A stretch of 64,000 nucleotides of DNA from Neoceratodus forsteri (GCA_016271365.2 JADMNL010000028.1:56128001-56192000), one strand, 5' to 3'; counted from the first letter of the stretch, positions 1 to 12,344 are shown. Made by a program: numbers and translations. The notes: generated by a model from the sequence alone, not told the origin.

Positions 1-2150
1 TTTGGGTAGACCCCAAAGTAGTTTAAAGGTGTGCCTGAGGGAAATGGTCTTAAAATAGAATGAGGTGGGGAGGAAGATGTGGGCTGAGGGACAAAGCTAG
101 AGCTGGGGCATGAGGGTAGACTAGTAGGGGTGGGGAGGAAGTGGGCAGGGGAAGGGAGGGTGAGGAGGTACTGGGCCCAGAGTGAGGGGTTACTGGAAGG
201 AGTTTTCTGAGAAGGGCCGACAGGTTGGTGAATTGAGAGTTGAGCACCTTGGCCACTTCAGAGGGATCGGTCCGTAGACCAGATGGGGAATTTAGGTGTA
301 TGTTAGGGCTGCTTGTGAGGGGTTGCAGAAGTGAGCTTATGGAGTCCCAGAATTTCCTCGGATTGCTGAAGCTGTCCCTCTGTAACCTGAGGTGATAGTT
401 CCATTTTAGGGATCTGATCATGTGTTTGCATTGATTGTTCAGGTAGTGGTGTTCATTCCACTGGACCGGGGAAGGGGTCAGTTTGTCGGCAGTCCATTTC
501 CGGTCCCTCTCTTTCATGAGGGTGAGGAGTTTGGGGGTTAACCAATGTGTACACTCACCTCGGCCTCTCCTAGTGGTGATAGGAAAGTGTCGGTCCTAAA
601 TATCTAGCAGAGCATTGGTGAAGTAGGCAACTGCAGTATTAACATTAGTAAGGGCATATAGGCCCCACCAGTTAATGGCCTTAAAGTTCTCGAGGAGGAG
701 GGACTTGTCAGGGCAGTTAAAGCTGAGAAATGTTAAGTACTTTGGAGCGGTGGGGGAGGCCTTCGAGGTCCAGATGGCATAGGTGGGGGAGTGATCACTC
801 AGTGAGTCAGGCAGGGTGCCTGCCTGAGTGATTCTGTCCTTTCTGTTGGTAATTACCCAGTCGATCAGAGAGTGGGAGGAGGTTTGAGTGTTGAGTCAGG
901 TAGGAAGGGTGATCATTTGGACCAGGTTGTGCACCTTTAGCATGTTTGCATATTCAGTTTCGTGAGTGTCTGGCTACTTGAGGTTGAAGTCTCCAAGAAT
1001 GATGGTTTCCCTGGTAGGGGAGAAAGATCCATACCCAGTAAGCAGGCTTTGAAGTCCAGCTACACCCCTTCCAGGGGGTTGTAACAACAACCCAGACAGA
1101 GTTTCTTGGTCGGTCCCAGTGTTATCTCAGCAATAAACAAGTCACTAGGGGAAACATTGTTGGAGCAGAGGATGGAGGAAGCCGAGAGAGGCTCTCTGAC
1201 AAACATGGCAGTGGTGCCTCCATTCTTTTTGCCAGGCCTGTCTTTGTGCAGTGGGGTGTAACCAGCAAGTTGGAACAGGGAGTCGAGAGTGCTGAGACTT
1301 TAGCCAGGTCTCTGTGAGACAAAGGATGCGTGGGTTGTGAACGGAAACTTAGGACTTGTGGTCTGAGAATTTAGCTGGGAGACTACAGACATTCATATGA
1401 GTAATTTTTAGTCTAGGGGCGGGTCCAGATACCACTGGTAGATGTGATGGGTGCATTTGCAGGGCCCATGTTGGGTTCAGTGTCCACTCCCAAGAGGAGC
1501 AGGGAGAGTAGAAGGAGTTGCGGGCACTGCCGACCAGGGAATAAAGTGGGGATGGAGAGGGAGTATAGGGAGAAGCCTAGCAGTCGGCACTCAGAGTTAG
1601 AGAGAAAGGGAAGTGAGAGAGGACTGAGCTAGGTTTTTCTCACCTGATGAGCAGAGGGGAGGGAATGCACAGATGCAAGGCCTCTGCAAAGTACAGAAGG
1701 TCACCTTGAGCATAGGATAGTACCCAGGCACAGCAGCCTGTTATTGTAAGGGTGCCTAGAAGTGCAGCTGCCACCAGGGGAAGAAAAAGGGGCTCATGTA
1801 GTGAGAAAAGGCAGAATAGGATGCAGCAGCTTACAAACACTGCAAGCCTGGGGAAAGGGAGCAAGTAGCCTAGGTGCAGAGACAGGACCGCTAGGTTAGG
1901 GAGACATTAGTGATGGAAGGAAGGGCACATGGAAAATGAGGTTTATGTCATGGGTGAGGGGTTACCAGAGACCCGAAGGGTACGAGCCATGGAGGGGTGA
2001 GGCAGGTGAGGAAGTAGAGAGGTAGATGGATACAGAGGAGCAGAAGATATACTAACAGCTGCTGGGTAGCAGGCAGTTTTGTATCGCAGAGTGCAGGGGT
2101 AGAGTGGCTCCAGTGGGGAATGAGTATTACAGACAAATGAGAAAATAGAT
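1..2150 (-). mobile_element. Degraded L2/I-group LINE, endonuclease part
   Basis: A non-LTR retrotransposon remnant read on the minus strand. The AP-endonuclease signature is visible: an ILGDFNLK segment around 980-1010 and an LSDHSPTY segment around 785-815, with an upstream LTETWL-like motif near 1,300 in a shifted frame. These are the catalytic Asp/Asn and Asp/His motifs of LINE endonucleases. A 155-codon open stretch at 50-517 matches the linker between endonuclease and reverse transcriptase (an FWDSI segment), so the reverse transcriptase would lie left of the window. In-frame stops and frameshifts show it is dead. The 5' limit near 2,150 is a guess; 1,400-2,150 looks like 5' sequence with no recognised domain. 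The clade (L2, I or Rex1-like) is not resolved. Confidence 0.7.
50..1330 (-). pseudogene. LINE ORF2 fragment: endonuclease and linker
   Basis: Broken coding sequence for the APE-type endonuclease that nicks target DNA to prime reverse transcription. In minus-strand order: ETWL-like segment (about 1,300), a variable loop, GDFN (about 990), SDHSP (about 800), then a linker open at 517-50. A stop lies directly after the GDFNLK segment, and the reading frame changes at least twice between 1,330 and 520. No start codon can be assigned. I see homology by motif order only. Confidence 0.68.
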
Positions 2151-2700
2151 ACTTCGTAATTTACAACACCAAAGGGTCATGTGACTAGAAATTATCTATA
2201 AGGCAAAACCAATGAGTAGGGCGGGGGGGAGGAGTCGCGCAAAGTGCTGCTGGGAGCCTTTCCACTGCTTTAGAGTTGGGCATCCCTAGACAAAGAGAAG
2301 GGCACAACAGTGTACATTAATGGCCACTACTGTTATTGCCAGTATACACTGCCACAGAGGGTGCTATTCCAATTAGGGGTGTGCATTCAATGAATATGTC
2401 CTGAATACTGTACCATAAATAATGTACTCTTCATTATTCAGATCTCAGATAACTAACAGTAGCACTATTTGTTCCAGTTCAGGAAATACTGCCTAAAAAA
2501 AGGAAAGGAAACAGCCCCCACCCTCCTGCCTAGCCCAGATCCTTTAAATGTAAAATCCTCCTGTCCACCTACCCTCAGTTAACATGCAGATCCCCCTCCT
2601 TCCCCCCAGCACCCATGTTTTGATAAAATTTACATTTAGTCCAACAATGGGCAGCCGGCACAACCTGCCCGCCTCCACAGGTGGCTGCCGATTTTCCTCC
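2151..2700. other. Unassigned spacer
   Basis: AT-rich to neutral DNA with a CCC/CTCC-rich part near 2,510-2,620. I see no coding potential, RNA gene or repeat here. Confidence 0.4.
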
Positions 2701-3168
2701 GCACTTTATATTCAGTTATGGGTAGTCACCACCCCACCCTGGTAGCACCACTGTTGTAGAAGCACAACACTCGTAGACACAGCCAGGACCCTCATAGCAC
2801 CATGCCTGCTGCACCTGCACACAGGAAGGGAAGAAGGCGACCCACACAGCCTGCCCTCCTCAGTCCATGGCTGGCCACTTTCTTCTGGATGAACATAGTC
2901 CCACAGTGTCTTGCATAGTAAAGCCAGTGGATCATGTGATCAGCTAGTTTTACTATGCAAGCAAGCAGAGTAGTGTCTACATTCAGAAGGTGGCCAACCA
3001 TGAGCTGAGGAGGGCAGGCTGTGACGCCCACCTTCTTCCCTTCTTGCATGCTGGTGTGGCAGGGGGATGCTACAAGAGTTCTGGCTGGGCCTATGAGTGT
3101 TGTGCTTCTCAAACAGTGGTGATACCAGGGTAGGGGTGGGGGGACTATCAACAACTGAATACAAAGCT
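2701..3168. repeat. Long foldback (palindromic) element
   Basis: Two arms of about 235 bp face each other around a centre near 2,937, where gatcatgtgatc is itself palindromic. Paired landmarks: actttatattcag (about 2,703) with ctgaatacaaagc (about 3,155); aagcacaacactc with gagtgttgtgctt; cagcctgccctcctcag (about 2,845) with ctgaggagggcaggctg (about 3,005); ttgcatagtaaa with ttttactatgcaa next to the loop. The arms are diverged but alignable throughout. This is the form of a foldback-type non-autonomous DNA element; no target duplication was identified. The open frames across it are by-products of the palindrome. Confidence 0.75.
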
Positions 3169-3171
3169 CTG

Positions 3172-3560
3172 ATGAAACACAGAAACATAGAAGATGATGG
3201 CAGATAAGGGATCCATAGTCCATCCAGTCTGCCATGTTTTGTTGCATTGCTTTGACTGTGGACCCCTCCAGGTCTATGGAACTTTCTCTGCCACCCCTTA
3301 CCTATCCCTTGTGATCCCCTGTGCTTATCTGAGGCTTTTCTGACTCCCACCACTGTTTTTGCTCCCACAACCTCTGCTAGAAGACTGTTCAAGACCTGCA
3401 CCACCTTTCTGTGAAGAAGTATTTTCTCACATCTCTCTCACACTTACCCTCCTCTAGCTTCATACCATGGCCCCTCGTTCTGGAGCGCCCTTTCCTCTGA
3501 AAAATTCCTCCCACTTGTACCTTATTCGGTTCCCGGTCAAGTACGTGCCAGTGAAATAGT
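3172..3560 (-). mobile_element. CR1-like LINE 3' end
   Basis: The right part (about 3,390-3,560, minus strand) translates to the usual C-terminus of CR1-group ORF2: a charged stretch, then VRKYFFTERW, followed after a frameshift by a VGAKTV segment. The left edge (3,172-3,235) carries 'cagaaacatagaa...ggcagataaggg...ccatccagtctgcc', the same 3'-terminal motif seen at 15,426-15,485. Only the 3' end was inserted or kept, as is common for 5'-truncated LINEs. It abuts the foldback element on its left. Confidence 0.7.
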
Positions 3561-3659
3561 GCGGTACAAACCCGCACGGACAATGCCGTCTGTGACCACC
3601 AGTGTGTGGCAATAAAAACCTATGTTTCTGGGGAGGGGGCCTTTGCCCTCATCCCACTC

Positions 3660-3780
3660 ACTAGAATGACATTCTAGCAAGGTACTGTTGTTGGTTCTTT
3701 GAAACAACTGGAGGAGTGGACAAATGTTTGGCAGCTAAGGTTTAATGCAAAATATTCTAGTAAGTAAACCCCACTTATTC
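3660..3780 (+). mobile_element. Short LINE reverse-transcriptase scrap
   Basis: The plus strand at about 3,705-3,765 reads QLEEWTNVWQLRFNAK, a well-known segment just after the FADDT box in CR1-like reverse transcriptases (compare LEEWSEVWQLGFNAKK in the larger copy at 16.2 kb). Nothing else of that element is recognisable nearby. Confidence 0.55.
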
Positions 3781-4323
3781 TCACATGCTGCTACTTTTTT
3801 CCTGATATCAGTGATCACTGCTTTATTGCTAGTGTAGATCAAACTCCTCGCCCTACCTTCATCAAAGTTTACCTTTAAGAGATGCAGACACAGTTTACCC
3901 CTTATCTTCATTGCTGAGCTGAGAAACTCCTCGTTGCCTAGACTTTTATGTTTTTTTATACTTTTTTGAAATTTCAGAGTTTACTACATAAGTTCAGTAC
4001 ATCTCATTTTTAAAACAAGTTTTTAATAATCACTTATACACAACAGAAACAAGCTACCAATTAATTCCTTCATGTTCCTTAAAAAAAAAAAAAACCTTCC
4101 TGGTTTGTCATCCAGTCACCCCTTCCCTACACTTATTATTCCCTTTATTTCCTTGCAGTTGATATATTTCCTGTTCTTTTAATTTGTTAAATTAACAGCT
4201 CCTCTTCCGTGCAGGACAGAATCCACCTATTCCAACCATTACTACATTGTTCTTTTCTCTGGTTGGCATTATATGCTATTCGTTCCAACTGTTGAATCTG
4301 CCATATTATAGATTCCCATTCTT

Positions 4324-7300
4324 TTACATTCGGAGGAACTGCTGCATCCATTTTCCAGTAATGGATTTGGGGTCAGCAGCCACCAGTATGTGCCATAAGT
4401 ATTTTTCCTCTTTCCCTGTTAATTCCCCTGGCACGAGTCCCAATATCAAGTGCTCAGGACCTATATTTGTAGCAATCGTAAAAAAGTTTCTCAATCTAGT
4501 TATCACTTGCTCCCAGAATGTTGTGATTACTGTGCAGTGCCAGAAGATATGTGTCTGGGACACTCTTTTTTTCCCCACAAGCTCTCCAACAGGAGGATGT
4601 GATCTTTGGATTCCAATGTTGTATTTGTATCGGTGTCAGAAAGAAGCGGGCTCTCACTTTCCAACAAAACTGTCTCCAGGTGGGGGAGGAGTTGGTTCGC
4701 CATGTGTGCTGCCATATTTTCTGCCAGTCTTTAAGTGAGACAGTCACATCTAGGTCTTCCTCCCACTTCTTTTTTATGTGCAATGAGGAGGCAGCCCTGT
4801 CTGCAATACAAGCCAAATACAGGAGAGAAATGGCCTTTTCTCCCATGGGTGATCTCAGATCTTTAGAAATGGGATCTCAGTTTTCCAGTCATCCCCCACC
4901 TGGCTCCTTTGTTTAATATGTCCCTTATATAGTCTTGAATCTGAAAGAATCTTAAAATATCCTTTTGTGACCACCCAAAGGCTCCTTGGGCCTGTTCAAA
5001 TGAAATTTTGAATTTTGCAAGAACTGATATGGTGAGGTTATACCTCTCATTGCCTGGTTCCTAAACCATTTATCAAGTGCTACTGGTTTAAATTGTGGGT
5101 TATATGCCCACCATCTAAACAACCAAGTTGCTCTTGTATCTTATTACCCTTAATCCTCTGCTCCAACCCTCCAACACTGTTACTGTTCCCAAGAAATGGG
5201 TATTTACCATCAATTTTGGTCTAGGTTGGAATTATTATGCTAAGGGTGGTGCTTTCTGGTGGTAGAGGTCTATTCTTTTCCATATGGTGTCATAATGATT
5301 ATTGCCCCATTATAAAGCTATTCGCATCTGGGCTGCTGCCCAGTAAGCAGCTAGATCTGGAAGGGCCATTCCTCCCTCACTCTTTGGTAAGTACAACATT
5401 TGTTTTTTAATTCTGAGACTTTTTTACCCCATATGAAAGTCAGTAATAATTGTTGCCAATTAATTAGTTCTGTCAAGGGTACCACACAGGGGACACATTG
5501 AAACAGGTACAGCAGATGTGGCAATACATTCATTTTTATTATCTGTATTCTGGTTCCTATGTCCAGAGGTATCAGGGACCATATCTGAAAGTCTCGTTTT
5601 AGTTGTTCTACAGTATAATTGGCTGATAATTGAGGGCAAACAAGGCATCTGATGTTGTACCTATCTCAATCCCCAAATATCTCATCCTCAGGAACCCCAC
5701 TTCATTTTAAATTTCTCTCTAGTGTTCATGTTGGCAGTGTAATTGAGGCTTAATACCTCTGTGTTGCCTTTATTTAAGGTGTACCCCAAAATAATAGAGA
5801 AATTATCCAGTAGCTGGAACAATGACGGAAGGGACTCTTCTTGAGATGACATGTACATCAAAATGTCATCTGCATATAAAGTTAATTTATTTTCTATATT
5901 CCCCAAACAGACTCCCTGTATACTTGGATTTCTTCTAATACTTTCCACCAAGGGCTCGATATACATGGCAAATAGGAGAGGGGACAGTGGGCATCCTTGT
6001 CTGGTGCCCCTCTCCAAAGTGAACCCTGTAGATATATGTCCATTCGTCCTCACATATCCTTTCGGTCCATCATATAATTTGAATAATCTGGTAATAAATT
6101 CTTTAGGGAACCCAAACCTGGAAAGGACCCCCTGCCAGATAGGACCATGAGACTTTATCAAATGCCTTTTCCACATCTAGGCTCAAAAAAATTGATGGTG
6201 TCTTTGTATGATTAATATGGTCTAGAATATGTATAGTCCTTCTTATATTGTCCTGACTTGCCTTCCTGAATAAATCCTGTTTGATCTAAGTGTATCAACT
6301 TGGGAAAATTTCTTGAAGTCGTGGACTATAATCGAATTATATAATTTATAGTCATTATTTAATGGGGAAATAGGGTGATAAGAAGGGCACTTAGCAGGGT
6401 CCTTCCCGGGCTTGGGCACTACAGAAATCACCACCTGTGCCCAGGAGGGTGGCAGCTCCCCCCGAGAAAAACATCCTGAAATGTCTCATGTAAAAGCAGG
6501 TGGAGCAGTTCCCCAAATGTTTTGTAGAATTCCGCTGGCAGACCGTCATGTCCTGGACACTTACCTGTTTTCATTCTCCTTATTTCTGTTTTGAGTTCTA
6601 GAGTAGAGATAGGCCTCATAAGCTCCTCTTGGTGTTGTGCTGTAAGTTTAGGTAGCAATATTTTCTGCATAAATTCTCTAACTGCCATTTCTGGGGGTAT
6701 CAGATCTGCTGTGCATAGTTCTACATAATATTCTTTAAATGCCTCTGAAATCTCTGTTGTCTGCGTAATCTTAGCCCCTGTTCTGGGGTGTATCACAGTA
6801 GGAATTACCACTCTCGCTTTCTGAGCTCTTAAACAGCTAGCCAGGAGAATAAGGGAGCATGGTCCCACCTCATGGTATTTCTGTCGGAGAAATATCAGCT
6901 TCTGCTCTACCTGGAAGTCTAACATTTCTCCTAATTGCTGCTAAGTTTTGCCAATTCCTTTGCACTCTGTCGCTTTTATTTTTGGTTTTCCTGTTCCTCT
7001 AATTCTTGTATTTTCATTTGTAGTTGTACTCTCTTAGCTTTCCTCTCTCTCTTTTTGTTTATAGCCAATTCAATGAATTTCCTCTAATTATATCTTTTGC
7101 CATGTCCCATAGGATACCTGGTGAGATCCCTGGGCTGGTACTGTCTGCTAAGCACTGGGTGTATGTTTCCTCTATTGTTTTCTTAATCTCCTCATCTTTC
7201 ATAAGAGAGATGTTCAAGCGCCATAGTGTGTTTTTACGCATCTCCCCAAGGTTAGTTTCAGGAGAACAGGGGCATGGTCTGATAAGACCATGTCTCCTAT

Positions 7301-7960
7301 CCAACTGTCCACTGCAAGAGCGACCTCCTCCTTATGCATAATAAAGTAATCAAGTCTGGAATAAATCTTATGTGGGTTTGAAAAAAATGTGTAGTCCCTT
7401 CTGGGACCATTTAATTGTCACCACATGTCATTCCTAGTTCCACCATCAACTTGGAGACTTGTTTGGCTACTTTATAAGTTCCTCTCTGCACTGGGGATGT
7501 GGTATCCAATTTGGGGTCCAGTGTTAGCTTAAAATCTCCCCTGCAAATCAAAAGTCCCTCTGCCCACTCCTGTAATTTAAACAAAAATGTTCTGTAGTCT
7601 GAGTACTTTGAACCCTGCGGAAAGTATACTGATGCCAGTGTTACTTGTCGGACCTTATACAACCCTTTCATTAGTGCATATCTACCTTCTTCATCTGACA
7701 TTTTATCTTCCATCTGGAATTGTGTACCCCTAGAGATGAGTATTGTCATCCCCACCTTCTGCCTTTTTTGTAGGTTGAGGTGACGACCTCTGTGAAGCCC
7801 ATTTTAGCTACCTTTTCGTGCTCCACCTTAGAAAGATGCATTTCTTATAGAAACATACATTCTGTTTTCATTTTCCTAAGCTATGAGAGCACTTTACTCC
7901 TCTTGATGGGGTTAGTGAGTCCATGCACATTATAGGAGCATATTAATGAGGATTTGTTAT
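4324..7960 (-). pseudogene. L1-like ORF2 (endonuclease / reverse transcriptase), broken
   Basis: In minus-strand order: endonuclease start with SYNVHGLTNPIKR (about 7,925) and a degenerate LQET-type box; a CRGDF segment near 7,545 in the position of GDFN; a linker (7,304-7,059); RT fingers at 6,925-6,428 with KCPGHDGLPAEFYK; a PISPLNNDYK-type motif near 6,370; palm at 6,176-5,688 with RQGCPLSPLLF and the catalytic YADD box near 5,860; and a Cys/His-like C-terminus with THIFWHC near 4,550. Loss of the Asn in GDFN and repeated frameshifts make it inactive. The Y-A-D-D box itself is intact. Confidence 0.78.
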
Positions 7961-8854
7961 TCCTTTATATCGGGGGGGATCTATATAACCTACTGAAGGT
8001 CTCCATTTTTCCATGGAGAGGGTGTCTCTGTATTTTAGTAAAGATTCTGGTAGCATTATAAAACAACTGATTAACAATTAACCTTACAAACATTATTCCA
8101 GCCAACAGGGCTGTGTAACTTATCATACTCTTGGTCTTCCAAGGTAGGAAATCCAGTTAATTGGGTTTCTGGTCTCAGCCACCTCAGTAAAGCTGAGAAA
8201 GGGTATGGGTGTACTCCCTCAGTAAAGGGGCCCTCCCTCCAGCCGCCTGAATGACAAAGTCTGTCTCATTACGATAGTCCACCACAAAGCCTTTCCTGCC
8301 TACAAAGTCTCGCCCCTCCACTTTATTTGACTGTGATATGTATTCAGTCTTCCCTTCTAGTTTAAGCAGGCAGTGGCTTTTCAGTGTGTTTCATATGACT
8401 CATTTACCTGAAGGACTACTGAATCCAGAGCCCCTCCCAAAATGAGTCAGATGAAATAGCTTACTTTAAATCAGAGTTCCATTACAAGTTCTTGCCCCAC
8501 TTAGAACTGACAAGCTGACTTGAGTTTCTGAGTGAGTGTCTTTTGGACCTTATAATGTGACACAGTGACAGACCTCAGGGTTCACCGGCAGATAGTAAAA
8601 TTGCCATTCTCCCCCCACCCCCATGGATAATTTCTATTATACACAATTAGTCCCTCTGGAGGGGTAAATTTGCTTTATACCGCTATATCAATCTCGCCCT
8701 GTGAGTTCAGTTCTTTATTTCCCAGTAGCGTATAGTCATTCGGTGGTGGAGCACCGAGATAAAAATCGAATCATTTACCAGTCGGGAACAGTCTCACTTT
8801 AGGTACCATCATCTGAAAGTGTCCAAATGATCTTTTCCCCTCTTCTTTATCAGT

Positions 8855-9939
8855 TCACACATTCAGGTAGCTGATTCTCCATTTTGTTTCTCTGGTATAG
8901 TTTTCAGCTGTTTCAAGAGCTTCGTTATGCATTGCGATGCTTCTAGGGCGGACATTCTGGAGCTTCCTGGTGCGTGATATATAGCACCATCTGCCAGTCC
9001 GGATGGAATCTTCTGTCCTTACCATTATGTTCCACTTGCACCCCAGTGATCTGGAAGCCCCTCTTGGAGAGATCTTGTTTGGCTTCTTGTGCTGTATTAT
9101 AAATTGTAGTGCCACTCTCCCAAAACACCTTCAGGCACGCCGGGAAGGGTGTCTGGAACCTCGCTTCTTGTTCTCTCAGCACTTTGATTAATGGACTGTA
9201 CTGTAGTCTTGCTGTTTGTATCTCTGGTGGATAATCATGGTCTAGGGTGATTAAGTCCAGATATTTTAGGTTTTTCTGAGACCATGCCCACCGGAGGAGG
9301 TCTTCTTTGACTTTGTAGCTCGAGCATTTGAGTACAACAGACCGAGGTCACACCGAGAGGTCTGAGGGTTCTTTAGTAAGCGATCGGTGCGCTCTTTCCA
9401 CAGAGAGTAGGTATCCTGGAGGTAAGTTCAGGATGTCCCGCAACATGTTCTCAATGAAATCTGCCATTGGGTATGTCTCTGCTCCCTCTGCCAGCCCATA
9501 TAGTAGGATATTATCTCTTCTTGAGCGGCTTTCAAGGTCGAGCATTTTGGCGTGTAACTCAGCTGTTTGTTTGAAGGATCAGTTGTACAACTCCCCCAGC
9601 TGCTGAGTCTGGTCTTCTGTCTCTGCTACCCGGTCTCAACTTGGTCCATCTGTGTCTCCATTCTGGTAAGCTTATCTGAAATATTTTTAAACTCTTTTTA
9701 TTTTCATTTCTTGCACTCTGAATTTCCTTGAGTAGGATTTTGAATCTGCTTCTGGAGAGATGCTCCATCTCTCCTTCTGTGTCTGCATCAGAGTCCCTGA
9801 TACTGGATGGTGAACGGCTTCTCTCGCTTTGTGATAGGCCGCGGCTCAGTTTGTCTCCATTCTCTATCTCAGAGGCTTCCCTCTTCATAAATTTTGGCCC
9901 TTGTCTGCTTTGAGGGCCACTACCTGGCATTTTCTTCAT
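8855..9939 (-). pseudogene. L1-like ORF1 (RNA-binding chaperone), frameshifted
   Basis: Encodes the L1 ORF1 type, which coats element RNA. In order: a basic, Ser-rich N-terminus beginning MKKMPGSG at 9,939; a region that would be the coiled coil (9,800-9,560); an RRM-like segment with SRSRRDNILLYGL near 9,530 and VERAHRSL near 9,385; and a C-terminal domain with FQTPFPACLKVFW near 9,150 and LSKRGFQITGV near 9,070. The domain order matches the L1 'transposase 22' family. At least three frame changes separate these blocks. Confidence 0.7.
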
Positions 9940-10109
9940 TTTATTTTACAATATGGTCCATGATGGGGAGATTTGCAGTTTTGAATTTCGGGGCGAGCAG
10001 GTACTCTGCGGCTAGCTTGCTATCAGGTCCGTGGCAAAACCGGAAGTCGGCCAGACTTTATTTAGCAAAGATGGTGAATGGGGCATATGACATTTTCATA
10101 AACTAGTGT

Positions 10110-11122
10110 TAGAAGTGCTACATAAGCACGCACTACTGGTAAAAGCCCGTGTGAGGAATAAATCCTGCAGATGATTCACACCAGAGTTGAAGACCGCTAT
10201 GTTGAAAAGAGATACACTTTGGAAAACAGCATGCAAAACCAAGCTTGTAAAAGACTGGTGTCTCTTTAGGAGGGCACAGAATACCTGCACCAAAATGATT
10301 AAAGAGGCTAAGGCTGTCTATTACCACTCTGAACTTGACTCTGCCTCTAAGAACCCATCTAAATTTTGGAAGATAATTAAGGACCTATCTGGTCACACCT
10401 CCGGAAACTCCCTATCTACAAAACTTATTTCTGGAAATTTCACTATCTCTGATAGACCATATATCCTTGATGCTCTTAACGACCATTTCACAACTGCAGG
10501 GCTCGCCTTTGATAACTCTCCTGCTTGTCCCTTACGCTCCCAACCTGGCATACAAGATCATGAAATCCTTGTCCCAAGCCCTTCCTTCACCCTTCAGCCT
10601 GCAAATCTGGAAGAGGTCAAAGACCTTATACTACAACTAGATACCAAAAAAAGTGCTAGAGCTGATTACCTAGACCCATATTTCATAAAGATTGGTTACC
10701 AAGTTTTAGCTATGCCAATCATGCATCTTTTTAACCTTTCTCTATCCCTAGGTGTCCTCCCTCCTATTTGGAAAACAGACCATGTTATTCCCCTGTTCAA
10801 ATCTGATGATGCCTGCAACCTAAACAATTATAGGCCAATTTCACTCCTCCCAGTATTATCCAAGATACTGGAGAAAATTGTGAATACTCAATTCAGGAAC
10901 CACTTAGAGTCCAGGAGTCTGCTAAACCCATTGCAATCAGGCTTCAGAGCACAACACAGAACAATCTCAACCTTGGCCAAGGTGACCAATGACTGGAAGC
11001 GTGACCTATGTGATAGAAACTTTGCTTGTGCAGTGTTTTTGGACCTAAGCAAGGCCTTTGATACTGTGGACCAAAGTCTACTCCTCTCATCCCTTTGGAG
11101 CATTGGTCTAAAAATATACCTA
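10110..11122 (+). mobile_element. L2/I-group LINE fragment, plus strand
   Basis: Starts in the linker before the reverse transcriptase (KHALLVKARVRNK around 10,115) and runs into the RT palm. It is cut off just after motif A. At about 11,122 it joins directly to a minus-strand CR1-like fragment, so the 3' half is missing. It carries a 314-codon open frame and is the best-preserved LINE frame in the window. Confidence 0.75.
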
Positions 11123-11131
11123 TTGCTTTAG
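10187..11131 (+). pseudogene. LINE reverse transcriptase N-terminal part (314 codons)
   Basis: The frame contains the expected RT blocks in order: an FWKIIKDLSG segment (about residue 61), a linker, motif 2a with NNYRPISLLPVLSK (about residue 216), LNPLQSGFRAQH (about 246), and motif A with AVFLDLSKAFDTVD (about 285), where the first catalytic Asp lies. The frame then ends within about 20 codons of unrelated sequence, because the element is truncated. YADD and downstream domains are absent, so the product cannot polymerise. It belongs to the L2/I/Nimb-like group by motif wording; exact clade open. Confidence 0.72.
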
Positions 11132-12340
11132 TAGTCTGCTTGGATGATTTCAAATAATCGGTGATGATGATGCCCAAGTCTCTTTCTTCCCTTGTGACTG
11201 CCAGCAACTCCCCTCCCAGCCTATAGGTGGCTTCAAGGTTTCTCTTCCCTATGTGCATGATCTTGCACTGCTTTGCATTAAACCCCAGTTGCCACTCTTC
11301 TGACTATTTTGCTAGTTTATCCAGATCTCTTCTCATTCTGCCCACCCCATCTGGATCATCTACTCTGTTGCAGATCTTGGTGTCATCTGCAAACAGACAA
11401 ACCTCACCTTCCAGTCCATCTGCAATGTCACTGATGAAGATATTGAAGAGGACTGGCCCCAGGACTGATCCCTGAGGTACCCCACTTGTGACTTGCATCT
11501 CTTCTGACTGTATACCATTTACCACCACTCTCTGTTTTCTGCCTGTCAACCAGTTTGCCACCCAGTTGACCAACGTCTGACCCACCCTGAGCCTACTCAG
11601 CTTATTAATCAATCTTCTATGTGGAACAGTATCAAAAGCTTTACTGAAGTCAAGGTAGGCGACATCAACTGCTCCCCCTTGGTCCACCACTCTGGTTACC
11701 CAGTCAAAGTAATCTATGAGATTAGTTTGACAGGACCTTCCTTTTGTAAACCCATGCTGTCTTGGATCCTGTGCTCCTATGGATTCCAGGTGTTACACTA
11801 TCCTTTCCTTAAGGAGTGCCTCCATAATCTTGCCCACTACTGAGGTAAGACTGACTGGTCTGTAGTTCCCTGCCTCCTCCCTGCTACCACTCTTGTGGAG
11901 CAGGATCACATGAGCCCTTCTCCAGTCTTCTGAGACCTCTCCTGTGCTCAGAGACTCACTAAACAGTTCTGATAATGGCTCTGCTAGTTCCACCCTTAGC
12001 TCCTTTAGTACCCTGGGATGTATGCCATCAGGTCCCATTGCCTTGTCCACCCTGAGCTTATCAAGCTCTTGTAGGACCCTTTCTTTTGTGAAGGGACTAG
12101 TGCTCACCTCCCTCCCCACTGTGTCCATGGTGCTGAGCTGTGGGCCCTGCCCTACCTTCTCTTCAGTAAATACTGAGCAGAAGTATCTATTTAGGATAGA
12201 TGCTTTTACATGGTCCTCCTCCTCACATCCCCCTTATCTCCTTTGATCTTAGCAATAGCCCCTCTGGACTTTCTCCTTTCACTAATGTATCTATAGAAAG
12301 TCTTGTCACCTTCTTTTACTGTTTGTGCTAGTGTTTCACG
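11128..12340 (-). mobile_element. CR1-like LINE fragment with reverse transcriptase
   Basis: Minus-strand RT blocks in order: KAMGPDGIHPRVLKEL (about 12,035), NYRPVSLTSVVGK (about 11,865), AYLDFSKAFDTVPH (about 11,655), TSGVPQGSVLGPVLF (about 11,490) and the catalytic FADDT box (about 11,385), then a VTREERDLGI block (about 11,190). Several frames are used. The 3' end of ORF2 is missing: the sequence stops at the junction with the plus-strand LINE at 11,122-11,128. Close in sequence to, but not the same copy as, the CR1-like elements at 14.4 and 15.4 kb. Confidence 0.8.
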
Positions 12341-12344
12341 GGGC

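Larger units (their letters stand above)
3945..10085 (-). mobile_element. L1-like LINE, near full length, inactive
   Basis: A two-ORF L1-type retrotransposon on the minus strand. ORF1 lies at 9,939-8,855, then about 0.9 kb, then ORF2 from about 7,960 to 4,324, and an AT-rich 3' UTR to about 3,945. Both ORFs have many frameshifts and stops, so the copy is dead. The 5' end is placed near 10,085, where the plus-strand LINE at 10,110 begins. Target duplications were not identified. The A-run at 4,081-4,094 is on the wrong strand to be its poly(A) tail. Confidence 0.75.

Noticed and set aside
2792..3404. Two 150-codon minus-strand frames
   Set aside because: They cross the centre of a long palindrome and run into a LINE 3' end, so they are not genes.
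4081..4094. A-run as the poly(A) tail of the L1-like element
   Set aside because: The L1 is on the minus strand, so its tail would be a T-run at its left edge; the A-run lies inside its 3' UTR region on the opposite strand.
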